64,000 bases of DNA from Granulicella sp. L46 (GTDB lineage Bacteria; Acidobacteriota; Terriglobia; Terriglobales; Acidobacteriaceae). Below the pieces are notes generated by a model. That model saw nothing but the letters and a program-made list of their open reading frames with translations. It ran no database searches and was not told the origin of the DNA. The position numbers and the translations under genes are program-made. Shown here in pieces: positions 33,635 through 42,914 of this stretch. The stretch lies in contig NZ_LMUT01000012.1 of assembly GCF_009765785.1 (NCBI RefSeq), forward strand, positions 652,621-716,620. The letters run 5' to 3'. The first letter of the stretch is position 1. The number at the start of each line of letters is the position of its first letter.

Positions 33635-34997
33635 GTCCGCTATCGAGCCACTGATCCCAGGCGGTGAGGGCGCGTTCGCACTGGATGCGGTGGCATTCTT
33701 TCTTGTCGCGGATTTTCTTGCGGAGGTCTTCTTCTAGCGGGAGCAGAAGATCAAAGGTGATGTTGGCTGGCTGGAATTTCTTTTGGTCGGCGTGGGTGAT
33801 GTAATGCGTGAGCGAGCCGTTGGCCGTGATGCGTGGGGCGGGGGTTGGTTGGTGGCCACTGGCTAACGCGGCTGCGTAGCGTCCGGCGAGCAGGCCACTG
33901 GCGATGGACTCGGTGTAACCTTCGACTCCTGAAAGTTGGCCGGCGATCAGGATGCTTGGGTGGGCGCGCAGTTGCAGGGTTTCGGTGAGGAGCGAGGGTG
34001 CGTGGATGTAAGTGTTGCGGTGGATTTGGCCGTAACGGAGGAAGGTGGCGTGCTCGAGCCCGGGAATCAGACGGAGGACGCGGGCTTGCTCGCCGAACTT
34101 GAGGTGATTCTGGAAGCCGACGAGGTTGTAGCTGTCGGCACGGAGATTTTCCTGGCGGAGTTGAACGGCGGCGTAGGGCCAGCGGCCGGTCTTGGGGTTG
34201 GTGAGGCCGGCGGGCTTCATGGGGCCGAAGCGGAGGGTATCGCGGCCTCGGCGGGCGGTCTCTTCAATGGGCAGGCACCCTTCGAAGTAGTTCATGGTTT
34301 GAGGCGCCGGCGTAGCGACGCCGTTAGTGGGTAACGCTTCCCAACTTTTTGCTTCCACGATCTCGGCGGTGGTGAGCGCGTCGAGGAAGGCTTCGTACTC
34401 TTCTTTCGTGAAGGGGCAGTTGATGTAGTCGGCGGTGCCTTTGTCCCAGCGGGCGGCAAAGTAAACCTTGTCCATGTCGATCGTGCTGGCGTCGACGATG
34501 GGGGAGATGCTGTCGTAGAAGGCTAGCTGCTCGGCGCCGGTGAGGCGTTGGAGCTCTGCTGCGAGCGGAGAGCTGGTCAACGGGCCGCTGGCGAGGATGG
34601 TGATTGTGTCGGGATCGGTTTCGTCGAGGGCTGTGACTTCTTCGCGGCGGACTTCGATCTTTGGGTTCGCTGCGATGAGGTCGGCGACGCGGCGAGAGAA
34701 TTCGATACGGTCGACAGCGAGGGCGTGTCCGGCGGGGACGGCGCTGGCGTCGGCGGCTTGCAGGAGGAAGGAGTTGGCGCGGCGCATCTCCTGTTTGAGC
34801 AGCCAGGGTGCGGTGTTTTCGCTTTCGCTCTTGAGGGAGTTTGAGCATACGAGTTCGGCGAAGTCGGAGGTTTGGTGAGCTTCGGTGGAACGGATGGGGC
34901 GCATCTCCGAGAGAATGACGTCGCAGCCGAGGCTCGCTGCCTGTAATGCTGCTTCGGGGCCGGCGAGGCCGCCGCCGATTACGTGGATCTTTTTCAT
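33621..34997 (-). CDS. trmFO: folate-dependent tRNA U54 methyltransferase TrmFO
   Basis: A 458-residue flavoprotein that makes ribothymidine at position 54 of tRNA using methylenetetrahydrofolate and FADH2. HVIGGGLAGPEAALQAA (FAD-binding turn) at the N-terminus, SEMRP (about 30-34), LVCSNSLKSES, FYDSISPIVDA and the GVEGYTESIASGLLAGRYAA segment are diagnostic. Length is normal for the family. Preceded by the acetyltransferase gene with a 6-base gap; convergent with the Imm50-like gene with a 14-base overlap. Confidence 0.95.
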   Translation of the reverse strand: MKKIHVIGGGLAGPEAALQAASLGCDVILSEMRPIRSTEAHQTSDFAELVCSNSLKSESENTAPWLLKQEMRRANSFLLQAADASAVPAGHALAVDRIEFSRRVADLIAANPKIEVRREEVTALDETDPDTITILASGPLTSSPLAAELQRLTGAEQLAFYDSISPIVDASTIDMDKVYFAARWDKGTADYINCPFTKEEYEAFLDALTTAEIVEAKSWEALPTNGVATPAPQTMNYFEGCLPIEETARRGRDTLRFGPMKPAGLTNPKTGRWPYAAVQLRQENLRADSYNLVGFQNHLKFGEQARVLRLIPGLEHATFLRYGQIHRNTYIHAPSLLTETLQLRAHPSILIAGQLSGVEGYTESIASGLLAGRYAAALASGHQPTPAPRITANGSLTHYITHADQKKFQPANITFDLLLPLEEDLRKKIRDKKECHRIQCERALTAWDQWLDSGPKLQ

Positions 34998-35003
34998 CTG
35001 CTC

Positions 35004-35525
35004 TTAGGATACGTGCTCGGAAGGGTCAGAGCTGCTGTCGGTGGCGGCCAGGGCTGCGAGTGGCTCGTCGGCGATGCGCATGATGCGCCACTCGGTTAGC
35101 ACGTGGGCGCCGACACGACGGTAGACGGCGATAGCTGACTCGTTCCACTCGAGGACATCCCACTCGAGGCGGGGACAGCCCTGGTCTACGGCGATGCGGG
35201 CGAGCCGCGCGAGGAGTGCCTTGCCGATGCCGTGGCCGCGCAGGGAGGGGGTGACGTAGAGATCCTCGAGTCGAATGCCATGATGGCCGCGCCAGGTGGA
35301 GTAGGTGGTGAAGTAGAGCGCGAAGCCGGCGGCGATCCCGTTGTATTCGGCGATGATGGCGGTGAAGCGTGCGGAGGTTCCCCAACCGTCGCGGAGGAGG
35401 TCGGCCTCGGTTGCTTTAACGGCGTGGGGTTCGCGTTCGAACTCGGCTAGCTCGCGAATGAAGGTGAGGATGGTGGGGACGTCGTCGGGCGTGGCAGGGC
35501 GTATGTTCAGGGTGAATTCGTTCAT
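35004..35525 (-). CDS. GNAT acetyltransferase, SSAT-like
   Basis: A 173-residue N-acetyltransferase. NIRPATPDDVPTILTFIRELAEFERE (about 7-32), DLLRDGWG, LEDLYVTPSLRGHGIGKALL (acetyl-CoA loop at about 96-102) and EWDVLEWNESAIAVYRRVGA follow the spermidine/thialysine acetyltransferase pattern closely (the E/DW-N..A..FY signature). It probably acetylates a polyamine or amino acid derivative. It precedes trmFO by 6 bases on the same strand. The frame is open to 36173 antisense to waaA; MNEFTLNIRP at 35525 is the credible start, though its ribosome-binding site is weak. Confidence 0.87.
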   Translation of the reverse strand: MNEFTLNIRPATPDDVPTILTFIRELAEFEREPHAVKATEADLLRDGWGTSARFTAIIAEYNGIAAGFALYFTTYSTWRGHHGIRLEDLYVTPSLRGHGIGKALLARLARIAVDQGCPRLEWDVLEWNESAIAVYRRVGAHVLTEWRIMRIADEPLAALAATDSSSDPSEHVS

Positions 35526-35600
35526 GGGTGAGTGATCTTCGTTCCCTTCGATTATCCTCTTCAGGATGCTGCGAAAACAAAATACGGCGATGGGTAAAGC

Positions 35601-36911
35601 GTGACGATGCTGGCTTACAGCGCGTTGCTGACGCTGGCGCTCGCGCTGAGTTCGCCCTGGTGGCTGCTGCGCATGGCCACGACTGAGCGATATCGCGAGG
35701 GTTTGTGGCAGCGTCTTGGTGCAGTTCCCTGGCAGTTGGTGCTGTCCGTTCAAAGCAAGCGAGCGGTGTGGGTTCATGCTGTGAGCGTGGGTGAGGTGCT
35801 GGCGGCGTCGCGGTTGGTGGGAGAGCTGGAGGCGGCGTTGGGGGATGGATATCGGGTGGTAATTTCGACGACCACGCGCACCGGGCAAGCGCTGGCGCGC
35901 GAACGGTTTGGTGTGCACCGCGTGTTCTATATGCCGCTGGACTTTGCTTTCTCTGTGCGGGCGTATCTGCGCGCGGTTCGGCCGACTGCGGTCGTCCTGA
36001 TGGAGAGCGAGCTTTGGCCGCGGATGCTGCACGAGTGCGGGCGTCGAGGCGTGCCGGTTGTGGTTGCGAATGCGCGGATGAGCGACCGGTCGTTTGCGCG
36101 AGCCCAGCGGATGCAATGGATCTGGGGGCGGATACTGCGCAAGCCTGCGCTGTGGCTGGCGCAGAGTGAGCAAGACGCATTGCGGCTGGTGATCGCGGGG
36201 GTTCGCGCGGAGCGGGTGCAGGCTGCGGGGAATATGAAGTATGACATCCGTGCACCGAAGCAGAGCCGGGTTCCGGAGTGGATTCGATCCATGGCGGGAG
36301 GGCGCTCCATCTTCGTCGCGGGAAGCACGGTGGACGGGGTGCCTGCGGAAGAGGAACTGGTGGTAGCAGCATGGAAAGAATCTTTGCGTGGAAAGACGAA
36401 TGCACTGTTGGTATTAGCGCCGCGCCATCCGGAGAGGTTTTCGGGTGTGGAGGTTCTGCTGCGATCGATTCGCTATGTGAAGGCTAGTGAGCCTCTCGGG
36501 ACAGGTGATGGAGCAGAGATTTCATCGCTGGGAATCGAGGTTGTGCTGCTCGACACGATTGGGGATCTTGCGGCTGTGTATGGGGTTGCAGATGTCGCGT
36601 TCCTCGGCGGCAGCCTGGTTCGGAAGGGTGGCCATAATCCGTTGGAGCCTGCGCAGTTTGGTGTGCCGGTGGTGATGGGTCCGTCGTACGAAAACTTCCG
36701 TGACGTGGTCACGAAGTTGAAGGAGGTAGGCGGGATTCGTATTGTGCACGATGAGATTGAGCTGGGTAACGTGGTCGCCGATTTGCTGGCGGATCGCGAA
36801 GAGGCGAAGGCGGTTGGGGAGGCGGGACGGCGGGTTTTTGAAGAGCAGCAGGGGGCAACGGCGCGATCGGTGAAGGCGATTGTGAGCTTGATTTCCGGGG
36901 AGGCGGCATGA
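35601..36911 (+). CDS. waaA: Kdo transferase WaaA
   Basis: A 436-residue glycosyltransferase that adds Kdo to lipid IVA in the inner membrane. An N-terminal membrane anchor (about 3-22), the acceptor-side motif WVHAVSVGEVLAAS with the catalytic Glu (about 65), MESELWPRML (about 134-143) and the donor-binding C-terminal half (VAFLGGSLVRKGGHNPLEPAQFGVPVVMGP) identify it. GTG start at 35601. The stop overlaps the lpxK start (ATGA), making a tight lipid A/LPS core operon waaA-lpxK-waaC. Confidence 0.94.
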   Translation: MTMLAYSALLTLALALSSPWWLLRMATTERYREGLWQRLGAVPWQLVLSVQSKRAVWVHAVSVGEVLAASRLVGELEAALGDGYRVVISTTTRTGQALARERFGVHRVFYMPLDFAFSVRAYLRAVRPTAVVLMESELWPRMLHECGRRGVPVVVANARMSDRSFARAQRMQWIWGRILRKPALWLAQSEQDALRLVIAGVRAERVQAAGNMKYDIRAPKQSRVPEWIRSMAGGRSIFVAGSTVDGVPAEEELVVAAWKESLRGKTNALLVLAPRHPERFSGVEVLLRSIRYVKASEPLGTGDGAEISSLGIEVVLLDTIGDLAAVYGVADVAFLGGSLVRKGGHNPLEPAQFGVPVVMGPSYENFRDVVTKLKEVGGIRIVHDEIELGNVVADLLADREEAKAVGEAGRRVFEEQQGATARSVKAIVSLISGEAA

Positions 36912-37960
36912 GCGCGAGACGGGCGTGGGCGAAGCCGCTGGTGCCTTTGTATGCGGCTGCGATCCGGCTGAAGGAGGGGTTGCGTCGTGCGGGGCTCGGA
37001 CGGACGCGCACGCTGAAGTGGCCTGTGGTGAGTGTTGGCAGTTTGTCGGCGGGCGGCGCGGGCAAGACTCCGGTGGTGATTGCGCTGGCGAAGCTTTTGC
37101 GCGACGGGGGATGGACAGTCGATGTTCTTTCGCGGGGGTACGGCCGCGAGGGGTGGGGCATGGAGCAGGTGGAGCCGGAGTTGGATTACGCGGCGCGTCG
37201 ATTTGGAGATGAACCCGTCTTGATTGCCGAGCAGACGGGCGCGCCGGTGTGGGTGGGCGCCGATCGATATGTTGCGGGAAAGCGTGCGGAGGAACAGACT
37301 GAATGCATAGTGCGCGGCGTGCATCTGCTGGATGACGGATTTCAACATCGGCAACTTGGGCGAAGCGTTGATATCGTCCTGGTGACGTCGGAGGACCTTG
37401 AGGATACGTTGTTGCCGGCGGGCAATCTACGCGAGAGTTTGTCTGCGCTGCAGCGCGCAGACGTTCTGGTGGTTCGCCAGAACGAAGTGGATGCGGATAT
37501 CGATGCGGGAGTTACGGCCGTAAATAAGCGCGCGTGGGAGATGCTTCGCGAGAGTGGACAGATGTGGATCGTGCGCAGGAAGCTGGTCTTCCCTGCTCCG
37601 CTGCGGGTGTTTGGAGCTGGACTTCGACCGGTGGCATTTTGCGCTATCGCGCGGCCGGAGGATTTTGCCACCATGTTGCAGAGCTCGGGATGTGGAGTGG
37701 TGGAGACGGTCGCGTTTCCGGATCATCATCGTTATACTGCGGCCGATATGAAGCGGGTGATTGAGGTGGCGAAGAGCCTGAATGGATCAGGATTCGTTAC
37801 GACGGAGAAGGATGCGGTGAAGCTGACAGAAGCGATGCGGCGGCGGCTGGAAGAGCATGGACCGGTAATGGTGGTCGCGCTGGCGGCAGAGTTTGCGGAT
37901 CCCGCAGCGGTGTTGCGCGCACTAGAAGCGAAGCTGCTGCGTCGGGGGGCAAAGGCCTGA
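36908..37960 (+). CDS. lpxK: lipid A 4'-kinase LpxK
   Basis: A 350-residue membrane-associated kinase that phosphorylates the 4' position of the lipid A disaccharide. The P-loop SAGGAGKTP (about 47-55), LSRGYGREGWG (about 73-83), DEPVLIAEQTGAPVWVGADR and LLDDGFQHRQLGRSVDIVL (about 138-156) are characteristic. Both ends overlap neighbours by one to four bases (ATGA), which suggests coupled translation with waaA and waaC. Confidence 0.94.
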   Translation: MSARRAWAKPLVPLYAAAIRLKEGLRRAGLGRTRTLKWPVVSVGSLSAGGAGKTPVVIALAKLLRDGGWTVDVLSRGYGREGWGMEQVEPELDYAARRFGDEPVLIAEQTGAPVWVGADRYVAGKRAEEQTECIVRGVHLLDDGFQHRQLGRSVDIVLVTSEDLEDTLLPAGNLRESLSALQRADVLVVRQNEVDADIDAGVTAVNKRAWEMLRESGQMWIVRRKLVFPAPLRVFGAGLRPVAFCAIARPEDFATMLQSSGCGVVETVAFPDHHRYTAADMKRVIEVAKSLNGSGFVTTEKDAVKLTEAMRRRLEEHGPVMVVALAAEFADPAAVLRALEAKLLRRGAKA

Positions 37961-38967
37961 TGAAGATCCTTGTCATCCGCGTAGGTGCGATGGGCGACGT
38001 GCTGCATGCGTTGCCGGCAGTCGCTGCATTGCGGAGAATGCGGCCGGATTGGAAGATCGATTGGGTGGTGGATCCGCGGTGGGCGCCGCTGTTGGTCGAT
38101 GGCGAGGGGGAAGGTCCGATTGTAGGCCGCGTGCATTTGGCGGAGACGAAGAAGTGGTCGAAGGCTCCGGCGTCGCCTGCAACGTTACGCTCGATTTTTG
38201 AGTTGCGCCGTGCGTTGCGGGGCGAGAGCTATGATCTGGCGGTCGATATGCAGGGGACGTTGCGGTCTGCGGTGATTGGGCGGATGTCGGGCTCGGAAAA
38301 GTTTGCAGGGTATAGCGATCCGCGCGAGGCTATGGCTGCGAAGTTTTACCGGACGAAACTCGAACGCAAGGGCAGGCATGTGATTGAGCAAGGCGCGGCG
38401 TTGCTGGGGGAGGCTTGTGGGGTGGCGCTGGAGCCGGGTGGCGTGGAATTGCCGCATGAGGAGTGGGCGGATCATTGGGCCGCGGAGGTGGTGGATGATC
38501 GGCGGACGTGCTTACTGGCTGCGAGTGCAGGATGGCCGGCCAAGTGCTGGGCGGTGAAAAACTATGGGGCGCTCGCTGTCGAACTGAAGGCTATGGGGAT
38601 GGATGTCGTGGTGAATGCTCCGCGCAAGGATGATGCGTTGGCGGCGGCGGTGGTGGAGGCTAGTGGAGGCGTGGCGCGGGTTGTCGTGTGCAATGTTACT
38701 GGGTTGATTGCATTGATGCGACGAATGACGCTGCTGGTGGGTGGTGATTCTGGGCCGACGCATTTGGCGGCAGCGCTGGGTGTTCCGCTGGTGGCGCTGT
38801 TCGGGCCGACCGATCCGGAGAGGAATGGGCCTCGGGGGCCGGGCGCAAAGGTGGTGCTGCGTGATCCTGCTTCGGTGACGAGTTATAAGCGCGCGAATTC
38901 GGAAGACGCAGGATTGGCGAGGATCTCGGTGGACGCCGTAGTGGACGCCGTCCGCAGTCTGCTGTGA
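37960..38967 (+). CDS. waaC: LPS heptosyltransferase (WaaC-like, GT9)
   Basis: A 335-residue GT9 enzyme that adds heptose to the Kdo of the LPS inner core. KILVIRVGAMGDVLHALPAVAALRRMRPDWKIDWVVDPRW at the N-terminus and GGDSGPTHLAAALGVPLVALFGPTDPERNGPRG near residues 261-293 are the ADP-heptose-binding signatures. The order waaA-lpxK-waaC supports heptosyltransferase I, though WaaF-like specificity cannot be excluded from sequence alone. Confidence 0.88.
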   Translation: MKILVIRVGAMGDVLHALPAVAALRRMRPDWKIDWVVDPRWAPLLVDGEGEGPIVGRVHLAETKKWSKAPASPATLRSIFELRRALRGESYDLAVDMQGTLRSAVIGRMSGSEKFAGYSDPREAMAAKFYRTKLERKGRHVIEQGAALLGEACGVALEPGGVELPHEEWADHWAAEVVDDRRTCLLAASAGWPAKCWAVKNYGALAVELKAMGMDVVVNAPRKDDALAAAVVEASGGVARVVVCNVTGLIALMRRMTLLVGGDSGPTHLAAALGVPLVALFGPTDPERNGPRGPGAKVVLRDPASVTSYKRANSEDAGLARISVDAVVDAVRSLL

Positions 38968-38999
38968 GGCGCAGGGATGCGATTTGAGAGAATGGTGGG

Positions 39000-39590
39000 A
39001 TGGGTTCGGCGACGATGACGAAAGCTGGTGGCAAGACGGGTTGGCAAAAGATCGCACGCAGGGTGCGTGTCCCGCTTGGATTTGTTGTGGCGGCGGTTTT
39101 CCTCGTGTTTGCCCGGCCGAGCTGGCATACTCTGGCGTTGAGCCTGTTGCTGGTACTGCCGGGATTATGGCTGCGTGGGTATGCGGCCGGGTATGTGAAG
39201 AAAAATGCGGAGCTTACGCGGACTGGGCCGTATGCGCACACGCGCAACCCGCTTTATTTGGGATCGGTATGGATTGCGGCTGGGTTTGCCGTGGCTGCGG
39301 GACGCTGGTGGCTGGTCGTCTTGCTGATAGGAATGTTTCTGGCGATTTATGTGCCGACGATTTTGTCCGAGGAGAACTTTCTACGCGGCGAGTTTGCGGG
39401 CTTTGAGGAGTATTGCCGCAAGGTTCCGCGGCTTTGGTGGCGGTGGTCTGCGGCGCGCTTTGACGGCGTGGACGCGAGCGGCGGGCGGTTCTCAGCGGAG
39501 CGCTACCGGTATCATCGCGAGTACAATGCCAGTATGGGCGCAGTCGCGATTTATGCGGCCTTGACGCTGCGGATGATACTGTGGCACTGA
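39000..39590 (+). CDS. ICMT/PEMT-type membrane methyltransferase
   Basis: A 196-residue protein with four to five membrane segments and the SAM-binding C-terminal motif of the isoprenylcysteine carboxyl methyltransferase superfamily: LTRTGPYAHTRNPLYLGSVW (about 73-92) and EENFLRGEFAGFEEYCRKVPRLW (about 124-146). The substrate of bacterial members is mostly unknown, commonly a lipid. It follows waaC by 32 bases and may act on an envelope lipid. Confidence 0.85.
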   Translation: MGSATMTKAGGKTGWQKIARRVRVPLGFVVAAVFLVFARPSWHTLALSLLLVLPGLWLRGYAAGYVKKNAELTRTGPYAHTRNPLYLGSVWIAAGFAVAAGRWWLVVLLIGMFLAIYVPTILSEENFLRGEFAGFEEYCRKVPRLWWRWSAARFDGVDASGGRFSAERYRYHREYNASMGAVAIYAALTLRMILWH

Positions 39591-39628
39591 CACTTCGCAG
39601 GTGCGTCTAACCCACGGGAGATGCTGAT

Positions 39629-40492
39629 TTGAAGGTTGTTTGGATGGCCCGTTTGCGGGTCTGGAGAGACTCGTCGGCGGTGGTCGTGGGGAGAACAGCC
39701 TTTGCGCTGGCCGTTGTGATGAGCTTTGGACAGCCGCTGAAGATGAAGGCGCAGCTGTTTTCGAAGCCGGTAACGCCGGCCGTGCAGCGACCGATTCCGG
39801 TACTGCAGCCGCCCGCTCCAGGGTTTGATTATCCTCAGCACCAAACCCTTACCTACAGCGTGGATTGGCGGGTTTTTACGGCGGGAACTGCGGTATTTCA
39901 CCTGGACCAGGTGGGGAATCTGCTGAAGATCTCGGCTACGGCAAATACGGTAGGCGCGGTGAATATGCTGTTCCCGGTGGTGGATGGCTTCCAGTCGGGC
40001 TTCGATTTGAAGACTGGGTGCTCGACAGGGTTCGATAAGCAGACGCAGGAGGGCCGGCGCAAGATCGCAAGCGATCTCACCTTCGATTATGTACATGGAA
40101 AGCAGACGCGGAACGAACGGAACCTGGTTAAGGGCACGGCTACGCATAACGTGACCAATATTCCGGCTTGCGTGACGGACTTGCTGTCGGCCATGTTTTA
40201 CACGCAATCGCAACCGATGGCGCCCGGACAGACAGTGGAATTCCCGTTAGCGGATGCGATGCGGACGGTAAGCGTGGGCATGAAAGTAGAGGGTCGCGAG
40301 GAAATCAAGACACCCGCAGGGACGTTTCAGACCATCAAAGTTCAAGCGACCGCAGAAGAGGGGGTCGTGAAAAACCGCGGCAGCATCTGGATCTGGTACA
40401 CAGATGATGCTCGGCATCTACCCGTGCAGATGCAGGCCCGGCTGTTCTGGGGCACGATTACTTTCCACCTGCAATCGGTTGATTTCAAGTAG
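39629..40492 (+). CDS. DUF3108 secreted protein
   Basis: A 287-residue protein with a signal-like segment (AFALAVVMSFGQPLKMKAQ, about 26-46), a proline-rich spacer and a DUF3108 beta domain (about 70-285) starting LTYSVDWRVFTAGTAVFHLDQ and containing PAGTFQTIKVQ and the C-terminal IWYTDDARHLPVQMQARLFWGTITFHL. Probably periplasmic and lipocalin-like in fold; role unknown. TTG at 39629, 8 bases after GGGAG, is taken as start; an ATG at 39644 is possible. Confidence 0.82.
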   Translation: MKVVWMARLRVWRDSSAVVVGRTAFALAVVMSFGQPLKMKAQLFSKPVTPAVQRPIPVLQPPAPGFDYPQHQTLTYSVDWRVFTAGTAVFHLDQVGNLLKISATANTVGAVNMLFPVVDGFQSGFDLKTGCSTGFDKQTQEGRRKIASDLTFDYVHGKQTRNERNLVKGTATHNVTNIPACVTDLLSAMFYTQSQPMAPGQTVEFPLADAMRTVSVGMKVEGREEIKTPAGTFQTIKVQATAEEGVVKNRGSIWIWYTDDARHLPVQMQARLFWGTITFHLQSVDFK

Positions 40493-40547
40493 CCGAGCCG
40501 CGGAGAATAAGGACAACCGCGCAAGCGGAGACAGCGAGACGAAGATC

Positions 40548-40856
40548 ATGAGCAACGAAGCGAACGTGGATCAGAGGAACACGGATCAGCAGGACGAGTT
40601 AGTCACGATAGCCACCTTTCCAGAGCCAATGGAGGCCAACATGGCGAGGTCTGCGCTGGAAGCTTCCGGCATTCCCGTATTTGTTGTGGGGGAGACGGCA
40701 AACAGCATGATTCCGGTTGCATTTGAATCGCAGCTGCAGGTGCAGGCAAAAGACGAAGCGGCGGCGCGTGGCCTGCTGGAGGCGATGAATGATGCGCCTG
40801 AATCCTTGGAGTCGGTAACCGCGGCAGAGATTGCAGCGGAGGATTCGTCAAAATGA
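40548..40856 (+). CDS. DUF2007 protein
   Basis: A 102-residue protein with a DUF2007 domain at about 19-85: LVTIATFPEPMEANMARSALEASGIPVFVVGE, then QLQVQAKDEAAARGLLE. DUF2007 has a ferredoxin-like fold and is described as a putative signal-transducing or PII-like domain. It overlaps the queC start by four bases (ATGA), so it is co-translated with queC. The upstream in-frame extension to 40404 lies within the DUF3108 gene and is not used. Confidence 0.82.
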   Translation: MSNEANVDQRNTDQQDELVTIATFPEPMEANMARSALEASGIPVFVVGETANSMIPVAFESQLQVQAKDEAAARGLLEAMNDAPESLESVTAAEIAAEDSSK

Positions 40857-41581
40857 GTCGGGCGAGGGCCGTGGTCTGCCTCTCAGGGGGGATGGATTCC
40901 ACTGTCTGCGCGACACTGGCAGCTCGAGATTACGACAGCTTTGGTCTGCACTTCAGTTACGGTCAGCGCACGCAGAAGCGTGAATTGCAGGCAGCGCGCG
41001 AGGTAGCGAACGCGGTTGGGTTGCGGGAGTTGATGGAGCTGGATACAGATCTTTTCCGGCGCATCGGCGGATCGGCCCTGACGGACTCGAGGATTGCGGT
41101 ACCGGAAGCGGCTATCGACGGGATAGACGGTGCCTCGGCGAGAGCAGGAGAGGATGTGCCGGTGACCTATGTTCCCTTCCGCAATGCGCATTTTCTGAGC
41201 GCGGCGGTGAGTTGGGCGGAGGTTCTGGGAGCGACGACCGTGTTCATGGGCGCGGTCGAACAGGACAGTTCGGGTTATCCGGACTGCAGGCCAGCGTATT
41301 ACGAAGCCTTCAACGAGCTGATCCGTCGAGGGACCAAAGAGGGCGAGATCAAGGTGGTAACGCCACTGATCAAGCTAAGAAAGCACGAGATTGTGACGCT
41401 GGGAGTTGAATTGGGCGCTCCGTTACATGTAAGTTGGTCGTGCTACTCAGGTGAAACTGAGGCCTGCGGAGTGTGCGAAAGTTGCGATTTGCGGCTGCGA
41501 GCTTTTTCCGCAGCCGGCTTAGCCGACCCAATCCGCTATGCACAGAGCGGAACGGCACGAGATTATACGAACGTCCGTTAG
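40853..41581 (+). CDS. queC: 7-cyano-7-deazaguanine synthase QueC
   Basis: A 242-residue ATP-dependent enzyme that makes preQ0 from 7-carboxy-7-deazaguanine and ammonia. PP-loop SGGMDST at 11-17, YVPFRNAHFLSAAVSWAEVLG (about 103-123), GAVEQDSSGYPDCRPAYYEAF, and a zinc-binding cysteine cluster SWSCYSGETEACGVCESC (about 193-210). Together with queD and queE 12 kb away it completes the route from dihydroneopterin triphosphate to preQ0. No queF or tgt is in the window. Confidence 0.95.
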   Translation: MSRARAVVCLSGGMDSTVCATLAARDYDSFGLHFSYGQRTQKRELQAAREVANAVGLRELMELDTDLFRRIGGSALTDSRIAVPEAAIDGIDGASARAGEDVPVTYVPFRNAHFLSAAVSWAEVLGATTVFMGAVEQDSSGYPDCRPAYYEAFNELIRRGTKEGEIKVVTPLIKLRKHEIVTLGVELGAPLHVSWSCYSGETEACGVCESCDLRLRAFSAAGLADPIRYAQSGTARDYTNVR

Positions 41582-41621
41582 CAGATCGAGGCTTCGGGCT
41601 GAATCGAAAGAAGGCGACGAA

Positions 41622-42824
41622 ATGATGAAGACTTATAGAGGTTCTCTTTTTGCCAAACTTGCAAGCATCGTGGGTGTGGCAATTTTCGCGATTACTCCCG
41701 CGCTTGCTCAGAAACCTGGAGCGACGGTGCATGGTCACGTCACAAACCCCGCGGGGATGAGCTTTACCACCGGTGAGGTGAAGTTCACGACCGATCAGTC
41801 AGTGGCCTACAAGGACGCCAAGTTCGCGACGGTTGTCCCAATCGATGGCGAGGGAAACTATAAAGCTACCGGCGTGGCACCGGGCAATTACTACGTCTAC
41901 TTCGTGCAGGGCACCACTGTCGCCGATCGGCTTGAGCTGAAGGTGAAGGGTGAGGACACGGACCTGACACTGGATGATGACATGTCGCGCGCCGAGTACA
42001 TCAAGCAGATGACTCCGGAGCAGCAGAAGGCGCTCGAAGAGTACAAGAAGAAGAATGCTGCGGTTAGCTCGGCTAACGAGGTCATCGCAAAGTTGAATGG
42101 GACGTTGAAGACGGTGCGCGCAGATCTGGCGGCTGCGGCTCCGAACAAGGACGACGTGAGCAAGGACGTCGCGATGATGAAGGAGGCCGTTGGCGCAAAG
42201 CCCGATGAAGGCTTGCTCTGGCTGACTTACGGCGACACGCTGCTGGCTCAAGGGCGGCACCTGGCCGATGCAGATAAGAAAGCCAGCAAATCTCCCAGCT
42301 CTGATGACGCGGTAAGTCAGACGTACGGCGAGGCGGTGGATGCTTACAAGAAGGCTGTGGCACTCGATTCAGCGGCCGCGAAGCCCAATGTTGCAGGTCT
42401 GGCGGCTGACTATAACCAGCTTGGCAATGCACTAACCGCGCAGGGCAAGACCGATGAGGCGATCCCCGCATTCGACAATGCGGCGAAGGCAGATCCTACC
42501 AAGGCGGGCATCTATTACAAGAATGCCGCCGCTGTCCTATACAACGCTGGACAGATGGATGCGGCGCTGGACGCAGCGAACAAAGCGATTGTCGCTGATC
42601 CGAACCAGGCCGATGCTTATTTCATCAAGGGTCAGGCTTTGGTGACGAAGTCGGCTGTCGACCCGAAGACGAATAAGTTGACGGCGCCTCCAGGATGCGT
42701 TGAGGCGTACGACAAGTTCCTCGCGCTGGCACCCAACGATCCGAAGGTTCCGCAGGTGAAGGCAGTGCTGGCGAGCCTTGGCGAAACGATCGACACGAAT
42801 TACAAGGCACCGAAGAAGCACTAA
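41622..42824 (+). CDS. secreted TPR protein with carboxypeptidase-regulatory-like domain
   Basis: A 400-residue exported protein. Signal peptide (LASIVGVAIFAITPALAQ, about 13-30), a small beta-sandwich (about 33-105; GATVHGHVTNPAGMSFTTGEV ... YKATGVAPGNYYVYFV), a Lys/Glu-rich coiled segment (about 125-165) and several TPR repeats (about 190-380; AAGLAADYNQLGNALTAQGKTDEAIPAF, AAAVLYNAGQMDAALDAANKAI). Likely a periplasmic or outer-membrane scaffold. Tandem ATGs at 41622 and 41625 after GAAGGCGACGA. A strong terminator hairpin follows its stop. Confidence 0.85.
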   Translation: MMKTYRGSLFAKLASIVGVAIFAITPALAQKPGATVHGHVTNPAGMSFTTGEVKFTTDQSVAYKDAKFATVVPIDGEGNYKATGVAPGNYYVYFVQGTTVADRLELKVKGEDTDLTLDDDMSRAEYIKQMTPEQQKALEEYKKKNAAVSSANEVIAKLNGTLKTVRADLAAAAPNKDDVSKDVAMMKEAVGAKPDEGLLWLTYGDTLLAQGRHLADADKKASKSPSSDDAVSQTYGEAVDAYKKAVALDSAAAKPNVAGLAADYNQLGNALTAQGKTDEAIPAFDNAAKADPTKAGIYYKNAAAVLYNAGQMDAALDAANKAIVADPNQADAYFIKGQALVTKSAVDPKTNKLTAPPGCVEAYDKFLALAPNDPKVPQVKAVLASLGETIDTNYKAPKKH

Positions 42825-42842
42825 AGAGCGTGCAGTGAGGAG

Positions 42843-42875
42843 AGCCCCGGTCAGGAGCAGTTGACCGGGGCTTTC
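42843..42875 (+). terminator. intrinsic terminator
   Basis: A perfect 11-bp stem AGCCCCGGTCA/TGACCGGGGCT with an 8-base loop, followed by TTTC, 18 bases after the TPR gene stop and before moeA. The U-run is short, but the stem is strong. Confidence 0.82.
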
Positions 42876-42914
42876 GCGTCTCTGAACCGAGGTCGCGGGC
42901 GGGAGATTTGGACG

